Of a DNA stretch of 64,000 bases, positions 25,529 to 35,742 are shown piece by piece. Positions within the stretch are counted from its first letter, which is position 1; the number at the start of each line of letters is the position of its first letter. The stretch comes from Psettodes erumei (lineage: Eukaryota > Chordata > Actinopteri > Pleuronectiformes > Psettodidae). Under the pieces are notes generated by a model that was given only the letters and a program-made list of their open reading frames with translations, ran no database searches and was not told the origin of the DNA. The DNA lies in assembly GCA_016785225.1 (NCBI GenBank), contig JAFBJZ010000652.1, forward strand, positions 436,001 to 500,000, given 5' to 3'. The position numbers were made by a program, and so were the translations under genes.

Positions 25529-27298
25529 CTGTGAAGATAAAAGCAATCATCCTGGTGAGAGGAAGAGAATTTTCCCGGAGCCTCTTTCCCTGCAGCAAGA
25601 ATGCGGCGAAAGGCCCAAAGAGGGTTTGAACCTCTGCCGTGCCCCTGTAATTAGCTCACTTCTTCTGTTTTTATGAGCTTATTTCTTGCCAACGTGTTCG
25701 GTCGGAGCCAGGCAGAACATAAATATTTCCCCTTTAATGGCCCGGCGTTTCCCTCTCAGTCTCCGCTCCGCTCCGTTTCCACATTCCCCGATTCCGCCCC
25801 GAGGCGAGATAAGCCCCGAGCTGTGGGCCGTTCGTTTAACGCGACGAGCGAAAGCGAAATTGGGACTCGTGTCGAACCGGAGGAAGAAAGCAGCGGGGCA
25901 GAAAGAACAAAAAGTCCCCTCCGCAGATGGAAAGCAAGATTGACGCCTCTGACCACAGACTGTCACCATATGAGCTGTCAGGAAGCCAGGACGTGACAAA
26001 CAGGAAGTCGCTCTCGCCGCTCGATCAGGCACAAAAAAAACAAAAAACCCCCGCAGCGACCTGACGTTTCTCGAAGAAAAAAAAAAACCCCAGCTCGTCC
26101 ACATCTGCGGGCTGGCGTAGGTAGAGTTCTGTCTCATAATTGTAATGTCAAGTTGGCAAAACAGAGATGGAGCGAACCAGATGTTACATGAAACGTATTA
26201 CGCGCGCTGATTGCTGATGCGCTCATGAAACACGACATCTGAATCCGTTTCAGTTCAGCGGGGGAAAAGAACCGAGGACGGACGAGGCCGACGTTAAGTA
26301 AGGACTCTGGAATTGAAAAATGACGCGCACCGTAACGACTCCCCGGTTTCCTGGGGTCGTGCCACTACTACTACTACTACTACTACTGTACAAGTATTAC
26401 CACTCTAACTGCACTTTATTGAATCCAGGCTTTCTGCAGCCGTGTCGCAATCGCTCCGAGCGACGCCGGCGGAGTTAACTTTTCGCCCAATGGCGCCGCG
26501 AGCCCTGGCGCGACGCGTCACGCCCTCATCCCCGCCGTTACTCGCCGGAGCTGGGGCCGCGGCCCGGGTTCAAACCGGACGGAGGCCCGGGGAGGAGGAC
26601 AAGACGGAGAACGAGGTGCAGATGTGGAACAAATTACAGCTAAAACAAAGAATGTTTTCTCTTGGCGATCTCGCTTGGACATCCTGATGGGCAGAGGAAT
26701 GTTTTTGAGACGACGATGCAACTTCACTCCTCAGGCGCTCTGCCGTTTACACAACCCCAAAAAAAAAAAAAAAAAAAAAGTGTTGGTTTGGTAACACCAA
26801 CACTTCCCCCACATCCCAGCAGTTTCCCCATCAGCTCCCAGGACCTGGCACAAAGGTCTCGGTTGACCTTTCTTTCTTGCGCAGCCTCTTTCCCTGTTTT
26901 GTTTTTGTTTTTGATGAAAAGTGACAAATCCTCGGAGGGGAAAGGGAAATCTGCAAAAGCCAGAAATTGGTTCATCTTTCTCAGCCCGAGCAAAAACCAA
27001 TCGGACAGATGAGAGATTTAAAGCTACAAGCTAGGGCAAGAAAATAAAAGGGCATTGTCTGATTTATTGTCGTACCTGGCGAGACGGAGCCTGAGGAGGA
27101 ATCTCGCGGTTAAAGCCCAAGGTTACGTAAATGAGCTACAAAATATGAGCCGGCGTACGAAATGTCAGGCGGCGGATTTTTACCGCCCGCCTGGAGACGA
27201 CTTACCGCCGAGCGACGCGTCGCTCCCCGACGTCTCCGCTGCAAATGAGTTTGTACAGAAACACTTTGACGGATGAGTTCACGAGTTCGTCTCACTTC

Positions 27299-27329
<31 letters not shown>

Positions 27330-28059
27330 CGGGCACAGAAAGTAGTTGTGTTATTTGCATCCACCTTCCTCGCTGACAGCAAGAGGAAATGACAAATGCG
27401 GAGATGTGACAAGAGATTCTGCCTGAGGTCAAAAACGATGCAGGCGAGGACACGGGATGAAGGCGGTACTTTAACTGCATTAGTACAGATTGAGTAAAAG
27501 TATTTAAATGTAACTAGGAAGGTCTACACAATGTAAACGCAGCATCCGAACACAACCCGCGCACATTTCTGAGCGGCTCCGGATAAATCCTGAGATTTAT
27601 GGAGCGGTTCACGAGCTCTTCGGAGGAGAGTGCTCTCAGATGAGCGCTCTTTTGTCTTGCATGAGGACAAAGGGTGGGGGAATAAAAGCAGCCTTGTAAA
27701 ATCATATCTCCCCGGCCACATTAGAGGATCCTGTTCAAATAAATGTTTAAATGTTCTTTTCTTTTTTTTTTTATTGCTCCGCTCACGTCGCCGCCGCCGC
27801 TGAATCGAAACAGCAGCAAACGGGTGTTTGCTCGCTTTAATGTCATCGGTGCGTTCGCAGAAGTCGTCGCTCGTTGGGTTTCACCTGAAGAGGAGACGCA
27901 CAAGTCGCACACGGGTGCCAACAAATGAGGCCGCAAAACCTCCGCCCTCAAAAAGTAAGAACGGTCGGAGCAGTTGAATAAAATACGTATTTTTTAAAGC
28001 TCATTTCACGTCATATACTGTTCATGTATGTGCATGTTAAAGGTAAATTATGGATGTTG

Positions 28060-28096
<37 letters not shown>

Positions 28097-28420
28097 GGGG
28101 CTGAATGAACGCACGAGGGGCTTTGTTCGTGGGCATAGTTTACGTCACGTGTGTATTCACGTCACGCTTCGGTCATGAGAAAAACATCGTTTTAAAAAAA
28201 TAAATCCCAGACGCTGTAAACCGCTGTTGGCTGTTGGTGCGCTTGAAATCTCCACCTGCTGCTCTCCTAGGGTTCGTTGGATTTAAATGCGAGGCGGGCG
28301 GGGGTCGTGTTTTTATTTTCACGTAGCGTAAAACGTTAAATAGTTTTTGTGTAACGAAGTTACACACAATCGGTTCAAGCGTAACACAATATGTTATCAT
28401 TAACGCTGTAGGGATCGTTA

Positions 28421-28502
<82 letters not shown>

Positions 28503-28570
28503 GCGCTCTTCGACGAACCGGGCGGAGCCGTCGCCACAAACCAGCGCTTCTCCGGAACGTGCATCCCGAG
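25529..28570. other. Region between the AKAP-like exon and the ccnb3 promoter
   Basis: It should contain the 5' exons of the AKAP-like gene on the minus strand, but none was recognised; open frames there lack family features. Visible elements are a (CTA)n run at about 26364-26386, poly-A near 26759-26779, GT tracts at 27301-27328 and 28061-28094, and a long CA tract at 28422-28500. A 73-codon plus-strand frame at 27055-27276 has no supporting feature. Confidence 0.4.
28422..28500. repeat. (CA)n microsatellite, 79 bp, next to the ccnb3 promoter
   Basis: An uninterrupted CA run ends 80 bp before the first CCAAT-type box of ccnb3. Confidence 0.97.
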
Positions 28571-28580
28571 CGACCCGCTG

Positions 28581-28636
28581 ATTGGCCGGGGCGGATCGAA
28601 TTCCAGCCAATGAGAGCGAGGCGCAGCATATTTGAA
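28581..28636 (+). promoter_or_regulatory. ccnb3: ccnb3 cell-cycle promoter: two CCAAT boxes and a CHR element
   Basis: ATTGG (a reverse CCAAT box) is at 28581-28585, CCAAT at 28607-28611 and TTTGAA at 28631-28636, spaced about 25 bp apart. Paired NF-Y CCAAT boxes followed by a CHR (TTTGAA) just upstream of the start are the known layout of G2/M genes such as cyclin B1 and CDC25C, which are repressed by the DREAM complex and activated by MMB complexes. No TATA box is seen. Transcription probably begins shortly downstream, about 28650-28700. Confidence 0.6.
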
Positions 28637-28740
28637 TTGTGCTGCAGAATCACTCTGGTCCGAGCGTCCGTCTGAGAAGCAGCTGAGCGCGACCCGATCC
28701 GTTTACCGCGACTGAACGAGTCCCGGAACCAGGCGACCGG

Positions 28741-28777
28741 AGGCGACCGCACCGCACCGCACCGCACCGCACCGCAC
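28741..28777 (+). repeat. (ACCGC)n pentanucleotide repeat in ccnb3 5' leader
   Basis: Six or so copies of ACCGC lie in the presumed non-coding first exon, just before the donor ACGAG|GTGAGA at 28799. Confidence 0.85.
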
Positions 28778-28996
28778 GGAGGGGGATCGAACCACGAGGT
28801 GAGACAAAGCATCTGTTTTCAGCCCGGTGCGTTCACGCGTGCAAACCCCGCCCGGCGCGGACGCCTGCAGTTTACGGTCACTTCCGTTCACCGTGTGTTA
28901 CCCACGAGCTAAAAGCGCTAAACGTCGAGCGCAACGGCGGCACCGGCGGCACCGGGCCTCGGACTGTCGGTGGAAACACAAACCGCCATTTCTTTG

Positions 28997-29046
<50 letters not shown>

Positions 29047-29088
29047 TAGGCTTCGCAGACCGCAGACGTTGTACTCGGAACCGAGAGG

Positions 29089-32000
29089 ATGCCTTTACCG
29101 AGGGGGAAGAAACCCGCGGTCACAGGCGGGAGCAAGATCCCGAGGCCGGTCCAAACCAAGACGGGAAACCAGGTACAATGAGGTTCACGTGGATCCGGAA
29201 CCGGATCGGGTGGGGAACTGGATCAGGGGGGAACCAGGAAACGAGAGAGTGCAGCTGATTCATTTCATCACATCCATCAGTTTTATGGACTGTGCACGGG
29301 TTGTTGTGTGTGTGTGTGTGTGTGTGTGTGTAACGTGTGTGTCCTGTGTGTGTGTGTTGCAGGAGGACGCCCCCCAGGTGAAGAGGTCCTCCTCCCCCCC
29401 TAAGGGAGCCCCCAAGAAGAGGACCGCGTTCATCGACATCACCAATGTAAGCCCCGTCTCACGGGTTGGGGGTCGGCGACCTCAAACCGGCCGACCGAGA
29501 TTTTCGAGTCGGTCCCTCCGTGCAGTGGGTGGGGGTCGGGTGGGGGTCGGGGTGTGTGTGTGTGAAATGTCCTGACGGTCCCCACCCTAACTGCTCATCC
29601 TCGTTGTCAGCCCCACAGCACCAGCGGCTCCAGGACAGTAAGTGGGACCCGGTTCCCTAATCTGCACTGTGGTGGAGGTGAACCGGGGTCTGGTTTTAAT
29701 AATCCCTGATGATAGAGGATCGTTCAGGATTAAAAACAGTAAATATCGCATCAAAGGGTTCGATCCCCGGCATCTTTATTGATTGATTAGATGATCGGCT
29801 GATCAGATGGCCCACCCTCACCTCGCACCTCCTCCCTTCACCTGCAGTCAAACTGTGTGTGTGTGTGTGTGTGTGTGTCTCGATCAAGAGGCTTTCTCAG
29901 TGTTGAAGAGACCCGAGGGAGCGATGCAACTTAATCTACAAAGAGCCGCTCGCAGGGATTAAATCCTGATTCCTTATCTAAAGGGTTTTTTTACCCAAAA
30001 GCTTTTTGGACGCTCAGTTAAAATATTCGTTCCTCTCGCTGAGAAAAAATCCAAAGAGAATTTAATGGACCAAAGAAGTAATTTTCAAAGGAATTTGTGT
30101 GTTTCCCCGAGCTGCAGTGATGGAGGCTAACGCTCCCATATTGAATTTCCAGTATCGGTAACTTGTTAAAACCAGATGTGGTTTTAAACCAGAACGAGCG
30201 CCGCCTCGCTTCCCTCGTTCATCACGCCACATTAAAATCCGACGGAGCCGTCGGACTTGTTGTTGTTAATGTTTACGGCCGGGATTAGGGCCCCGGTCCG
30301 TGTTCTGTTGGGCTGACTCCGCTCCGTTCGCAGGCTCATAAGGTTCAGATCAGCCTCCCGGGGAAGAAGAAAGACCCGGCGAAGAAGACCAGCTCGGCGT
30401 CGGGGAAGAAACAAGCCAAGTTGGAAAAGTAACGATTTTACTCTCTCGTGTTTTTTTTTCCTCCATGTTTTCTCCCAGCTCTTCGTCCCATTTAGCAGCA
30501 GATGTGTTCAGTTTCCAGCTTCTCCTCCTCCTCCTCCTCCTCTGCAGGTCGACTTCGGTGAGTTCAGAAGGAGCAGCCGCCGCCGAGAGGGAAAAGATCG
30601 ATGAGGAGGTGGAGGAGGAACGCCGTCAGGAGGCCCAGAAGGATGTAGCGGCTCCAGTAGAGGAGCTGGTGCCCGCTGCGCCCCCTGCTGCCCGCGACGT
30701 GCCGGCACACCTCCGCAGGCAGGAGGTAAGAGGAGGCGATGCAAAAATAAGAAACGCTCCCGAGTCGGGACGGATCGTCCTGAAAGAAATCTGCAATCCC
30801 GTCTTTTTTTTTTAAGATCCCAGAAGAGTTCGACATCGACTCGGAGAACTGGGAGGACAGCTGCCTGTGTCCGGAGTACGCCAAGGACATCTTCGACTAC
30901 CTGAAGCGGAGAGAGGTGAGCTCGGGGGGGGTTTTTATCGGACGAAGGTGAAGTCGGCGCGGAGGTCGTCCTCACGTTTGCGTCTCCTCGCCGCCGTCCG
31001 CAGGAGAAGTTTGTCCTCTGCAGCTACATGTCCAAGCAGCCCAGCCTCTGCCCTGAGATGAGAGCCATCCTGGTGGACTGGCTGGTGGAGGTGCAGGTGA
31101 GCTTTTCCCGAGAGCCTCCGCGCTTGTTGTTGTTTTGTTTTTTTTGCAAGGAGCCGCTGATCTCCTCCCTCCCGCCTGACGCTGTCGGTTTTTCGCGCGT
31201 GGCCATCAGGAGAGCTTCGAGCTGTACCACGAGACGCTGTACCTGGCCGTGAAGGTGACGGACCACTACCTGTCCCGGACGCCCGTCCACAGGCAGATGC
31301 TGCAGCTCGTCGGCTCCACCGCGCTGCTCGTCGCCTCCAAGTTCGAGGTGAGGGCGGAGGGGGAAGTTCACCCTCCGGTCCAGGTTCTCGTAAAAACGAT
31401 GAGAAAGTGCCGTGACGGTGAGGATTTGTGATTCCCGACAGGAGCGCTGCCCTCCGGCCATCAGCGACTTCTTGTACATTTGCGATGACGCCTACAAGAG
31501 GGAGGAGTTTATCTCCATGGAGGCCGACATCCTGCAGACGCTGTCCTTCGACATCAATATCCCCATCCCATACCGCTTCCTCAGACGCTACGCCAAGGTG
31601 CCTCCACGGTCCCTTCCCTCCTACCTTCCTACCTTCCTTCCTTCCTTCCTTCCCTCATTTTCCCTCGCCGTCTGTTGCAGTGCGTGAACGCCGGCATGGA
31701 CACGCTGACTCTGGCCCGGTACTTCTGCGAGATGAGCCTCTTGGAGATGGACCTGGTCCCGCAGCGGGGGTCCCTGCTGGCGTCAGCCTGCCTGCTGATG
31801 GCGCTGGTCACCAAAGACTTGGGGGATGGGTAGGTCGCCGCCGCCAACCGGCTCCAGAGTTCCGACCGGGTCTTCTGGGACAAACGGAAAGAAAGCGACA
31901 ACACAGCTGCACGACAGTAAACAAGGAACATTTTATAAAGGCCGTTTTAAACCAGATGGTTTCTAAATCTCTTCTAATTTGCCCTCATGTTTTGCGGTTA

Positions 32001-32382
32001 GTTCAGTCGGGTGGAAACGCGGCCGGCAGCGAGACGAGCTCTGCGACTCGTTCCCGTGTTTGCGTCGTCATTAAAGTCGTATTTGTTTGTTTCCGCAAAA
32101 AAACCGCAGCTGGATCATAAATAAGTGGATGTGGCAGCGGTGACGTCCGCTCGGTCCCGGCCCCTGTGTTGTGGCCGTTTGGGAGAGTCGGGCTGCGGCT
32201 CCTTCCTCCGCCCCTCAATTTAAATGCAAATGTGTGTTTTTTTTTTTTGTGCAACATTCCTGAGTTGTGTCATCGCCGGGGATGCCGGCTGATTCTTATT
32301 TTCGTTTTTCTGGGGCCGACCCAAGTGCGTTTTTTTTTTTTTTTTTTTCAATTTAGGACGGATGATGATGTTTATGTGGCAG

Positions 32383-32419
<37 letters not shown>

Positions 32420-32778
32420 TTAAACTTCTGAACATGTCCCTCTGGTTTCTTTCGGGCCTCCAGTCTCCCATCCTGCAGTTCCACTCCGGTTACCGGACGT
32501 CGGATTTGGCGCCGGTCGTCCGGAGGCTCCACGTGATGCTCGCCGCTCCGCCCGATGACAAGCTGAGAGCCATCAGGAACAAATACTCCCACAAGTAAGT
32601 CCAGTAAAAATTTATTATTTTTAATTTAATCCACCCAGCAACATGTTTACTGCAGGTAAGATTATGGAGGATTTTTTTTTTTTAAAAATGTTTTAAATAT
32701 TCTGCAGGGTGTTTTTCGAAGTCGCGTCGCTGCCGTTGGTCGACGTCGACGTGTTGGAGAAAGTTTTACTTCAATGAG
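29089..32778 (+). CDS. ccnb3: Cyclin B3 (G2/M cyclin), 11-12 coding exons
   Basis: Coding exons: 29089-29172, 29363-29446, 29611-29637 (microexon), 30334-30428, 30548-30725, 30817-30915, 31004-31096, 31210-31347, 31442-31597, 31681-31829, 32464-32594, 32708-32778. Cyclin B3 activates CDK1/CDK2 and drives the metaphase-anaphase transition, notably in meiosis. The product, about 425-434 aa, starts MPLPRGKKPAVTGGSKIPR. It has a cyclin-B3-type destruction box with Phe (RTAFIDITN, residues 48-56), a Lys/Glu-rich linker and then the cyclin N-box with MRAILVDWLVEV near residue 208, LVASKFEE, and the C-box with LQFHSGY. It is far shorter than mammalian cyclin B3, which has a giant extra exon. Two single-base problems occur: exon 31681-31829 lacks one G for the expected LGGW|SP junction, and the last exon seems to have one surplus A before VLLQ-stop. 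Introns at 29638-30333 and 31830-32463 hold only GT tracts and poly-T. Confidence 0.93.
29611..29637 (+). CDS. ccnb3: ccnb3 27-nt microexon, possibly a cassette exon
   Basis: CCCCACAGCACC...AGGACA is flanked by the acceptor TCGTTGTCAG and the strong donor GTAAGT. It encodes PHSTSGSRT in frame. It sits exactly between the destruction-box exon (ending DITN) and the exon starting AHKVQISLPGKK. Inclusion or skipping both keep the frame, so it could be alternatively spliced. Without it, ITN-AHK matches the usual cyclin B3 order. Confidence 0.45.
30678..30691 (-). promoter_or_regulatory. Candidate CTCF site inside a ccnb3 coding exon
   Basis: GCGCCCCCTGCTGC closely matches the reverse CTCF core GCGCCMCCTRSTGG. 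It encodes AAPPAA-type residues in the variable linker of cyclin B3, so the match may be a by-product of codon content. Confidence 0.3.
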
Positions 32779-32790
32779 ATGCCCCCCCCC

Positions 32791-32837
<47 letters not shown>

Positions 32838-32950
32838 AAAAAAAACAGTAAAAATCTTGCCAGTTATGAGGAGAAAAAACCTGTACATAGTTTTGTTAAT
32901 ATGTTTTAATATTTATACGTGTAGTCTCTCGTCTTTTATATAATATTGGA

Positions 32951-32956
32951 AATAAA
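32951..32956 (+). other. ccnb3 polyadenylation signal AATAAA
   Basis: First AATAAA after the cyclin B3 stop codon, 173 bp downstream. Later signals at 33378-33383 and 33460-33465 offer longer 3' UTRs. Confidence 0.5.
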
Positions 32957-33601
32957 TGTTTCGTCCTTTATTTTTTTTTTTTTTTGAAGAAGAAGAAGAA
33001 GGGGAAAAAAGTTTTTTAAATATGGGCATTTTGTTTAAGAAGTTTTGCCAGTGTCTGATGTTTGTTCCCGGTTGTTAATAATGGATTTATTTTTAGTGTC
33101 ATATTTGAGTAAATAATTGAAAAGTTGTTTTGGCATTTATTTTTTATAACTTTTTATATGAAGGTCAAAAAATCTTAATCCATCAGGAAGTTGTCACCCC
33201 CCCAGCGTGTGTGCATATTAAGATAGTTGTGTGTTTGTTGGTACATTATGCACAGGCATGTGTTTTCATATGTTGTACAGTGTTTGTCATGTTAATATAA
33301 TAATTATTTGTATAAAAATTGACCGGATGATGCTGTGCTGTTTTAAAAAAAATGGCTGGTCATTCACACTCACTTAAAATAAAGACTTTTTTAAAGTTTT
33401 ATTTGGATGGGACGTGAAATCTCGCGATATTAACCGGGTCAATTTGATGTTAATTTGTTAATAAAGTTTTATTTAAAAAATGCACCCGCCATTTTTAAAT
33501 GGTGGACACAACGGAACCGGAGCACGGTGGTCCCGAACCTCTTCCAGGAGTCCGGAAAGATACGTCATTAGCCGTGACGACTAATACAGGTGAGCCGAGC
33601 G

Positions 33602-33650
33602 TGACGTCACTGCCGGTGCGTTCACAATGACAAACAAAAACATGGCGTCG
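33602..33650 (+). promoter_or_regulatory. CRE palindrome next to an ATGGCGTCG start
   Basis: TGACGTCA at 33602-33609 is a perfect cAMP-response element. About 30 bp further a Kozak-like AACATGGCGTCGCTGCGC opens a frame (MASLRAGCGC...), which could be a first exon of an unknown plus-strand gene. No convincing donor or second exon was found, so this is only a candidate promoter. Confidence 0.25.
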
Positions 33651-33759
33651 CTGCGCGCAGGCTGCGGTTGTTCCCTGAGCTTGAGCGGGACGCCGCTGTC
33701 GGTCAGAGAACACGACCGGGTCCCGGTTTGGACCCGGCAGCTGCGGTTCCGCCGCTCGG

Positions 33760-33776
33760 CCGCTAGAGGTCAGCAG
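33760..33776 (+). promoter_or_regulatory. Candidate CTCF site
   Basis: CCGCTAGAGGTCAGCAG fits the CTCF core with one mismatch (T for G in the GGC). It lies 300 bp beyond the last ccnb3 poly-A signal. Confidence 0.35.
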
Positions 33777-34289
33777 AGCCCCGCGGCTCCGCGCTGGGTC
33801 GAGTTTCACCTTTTCAGGTGTTCCCAGAGGCTTCTGCGGAGGGTGGGGGAGGGTGGGGGTGGGTGGGGCTCAGGTTCTGTCTCATTGGACAGGTTAAACG
33901 ACTCGGTTCGGTTCTAAACAACGGGCCCGCGACCTTTCCCAGCAGTAATTGGATGTAGAGTTGTGCGCTCGCCGGATCTCTGGTGTAAAACAATCTGCTG
34001 AGTGCGGCGCCGGTGACGGGTCGGGTCCAGATTTACAGGCGGAGCCAGAACTTGGGACGGGGATGCGTTCAGGGCCTCCTGCAGAGCGTGGGCCACGTGG
34101 GTTCTGGTCCAAAACTGCACCAGAACTCACCTATCGTGGTGCGTTCGCGTGCGTTCTCCCGTTTTAAGGGAAGGTAAAGCTCGACGCTGGGTGTGTTTAT
34201 CTGTTATTGATCTACTTGATCAGTTTATCGGGACGATGACCAGTGTGGAAGTGACAGCTGGGGGGGGTGTCCTGTTGTTATCTCCTTAA

Positions 34290-34331
<42 letters not shown>

Positions 34332-34880
34332 ACAGATACTGTAAATATACAGCGGCTGGATCCCTAACAAGTCACTTCATTGGCTGCTCCACTGCTGCAT
34401 CTGAGCCCATTCTTCCTCTATTATTCACTCAATCAATCAAAGTGATTGATTAGCCACGATATGTGTGTGTGTGTGTGTGTGCACACTCTTCTTCCCCCTG
34501 AGCCACGGATCCCAATAACTCAGCCTTATTAAAGTCCGCCGGCGGTGATGGTGCCCATTCGTCCGGGCTGATACGCATCTGGACCGGCGCCGGCAAACTG
34601 CATATGAGCTATTGATCAGCGCCGGGCCGGGAAACGGGCCCCGCTGAGCCGAGCGCAGTCACGACGCTCCGGGCCCGTCTGAGCCGCGGGATGAACGGGA
34701 CGGCGAGGAACGGCGAGGATTTCTTCTTCTCTCCTCATTCCGCAGATATTTGGATTTCAGATGATCCAGCGCCGCCGCTCGGACCACGAGTCTGCCTGGC
34801 CAGTTTGACGATCGGTTGGTCCGTCTGTTCTGGGCTGCTGGAGAAACAACATGGCGGACGATGGGGAAGGAGACCCCCCC

Positions 34881-34938
<58 letters not shown>

Positions 34939-35044
34939 TTGCTCACAGATACCAGCTGTATCTTCTGGTCGCTAGCATGTCTCAGCCTCGCCGCATTGCC
35001 ATTAGCATTCCCCAGCTCGACCTTAGAGGAAAGGGCAACCCCCC

Positions 35045-35080
<36 letters not shown>

Positions 35081-35204
35081 GCCCCCCCCCATCTGAGAAA
35101 AGAGGGATGGAGCGGAGGGAAGACGGAGCGAGATGCCAGGAAAACAGATGAGCCAAAACAATGGAGGCTTCTTGGAATTTGGCCGTTGCTGGCTCCCAGA
35201 GATC

Positions 35205-35339
<135 letters not shown>

Positions 35340-35686
35340 ATGAATATGAATGCAGCAGCCGGGCCCTGCAGGACCAATGAATACATCATCAGAGACACTG
35401 CTGTGCCAGTGTGTTTAAAAATTTAACAATATCTTAAAAGGTCACTTTAATACTGCTCAGTGGGTGAAACCGGGGGGTAATAACCGTAGAAAAAAAACAA
35501 CTCGTTTCCTGACCCCATGTGACCCGGGTGCGCGCACTTCCTGTTTATTGTGTAGACCGATACTTAATGTGTGTATCCTCAGATGCATCTTACGATTTAT
35601 CGATCGCACCGAGCGTCCCGTTAATAAGCCCCCGGGCCGCAGACAGATGGCCGCTCCAACTTCTGCTAACTATTACCCATTATCTT

Positions 35687-35691
<5 letters not shown>

Positions 35692-35741
<50 letters not shown>
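35692..35741. repeat. (CA)n microsatellite, 50 bp
   Basis: Uninterrupted CA run, 350 bp after the 134-bp GT tract and in opposite strand sense to it. Confidence 0.95.

Positions 35742-35742
<1 letters not shown>

Larger units (their letters stand above)
28660..33470 (+). other. ccnb3: ccnb3 transcription unit (approximate bounds)
   Basis: A non-coding exon probably ends at 28798 (ACGAG|GTGAGA). The coding exons lie at 29089-32778. Poly-A signals AATAAA at 32951-32956, 33378-33383 and 33460-33465 mark possible ends, giving a 3' UTR of about 0.2-0.7 kb that begins with a CA repeat at 32794-32833. The exact transcription start and the polyadenylation site in use cannot be read from the sequence. 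Confidence 0.6.

Noticed and set aside
27055..27276. A 73-codon plus-strand frame
   Set aside because: Looks less repetitive than most but has no recognisable family, no splice sites that fit and no promoter.
29755..29780. tRNA-like B box (GGTTCGATCCCC) in a ccnb3 intron
   Set aside because: No matching A box at the right distance and no cloverleaf stems could be drawn.
33627..33917. A 96-codon frame starting near the CRE
   Set aside because: As a full gene it fails: it runs through a CTCF-like motif and GGGTGGGG repeats. Only the promoter possibility was kept.
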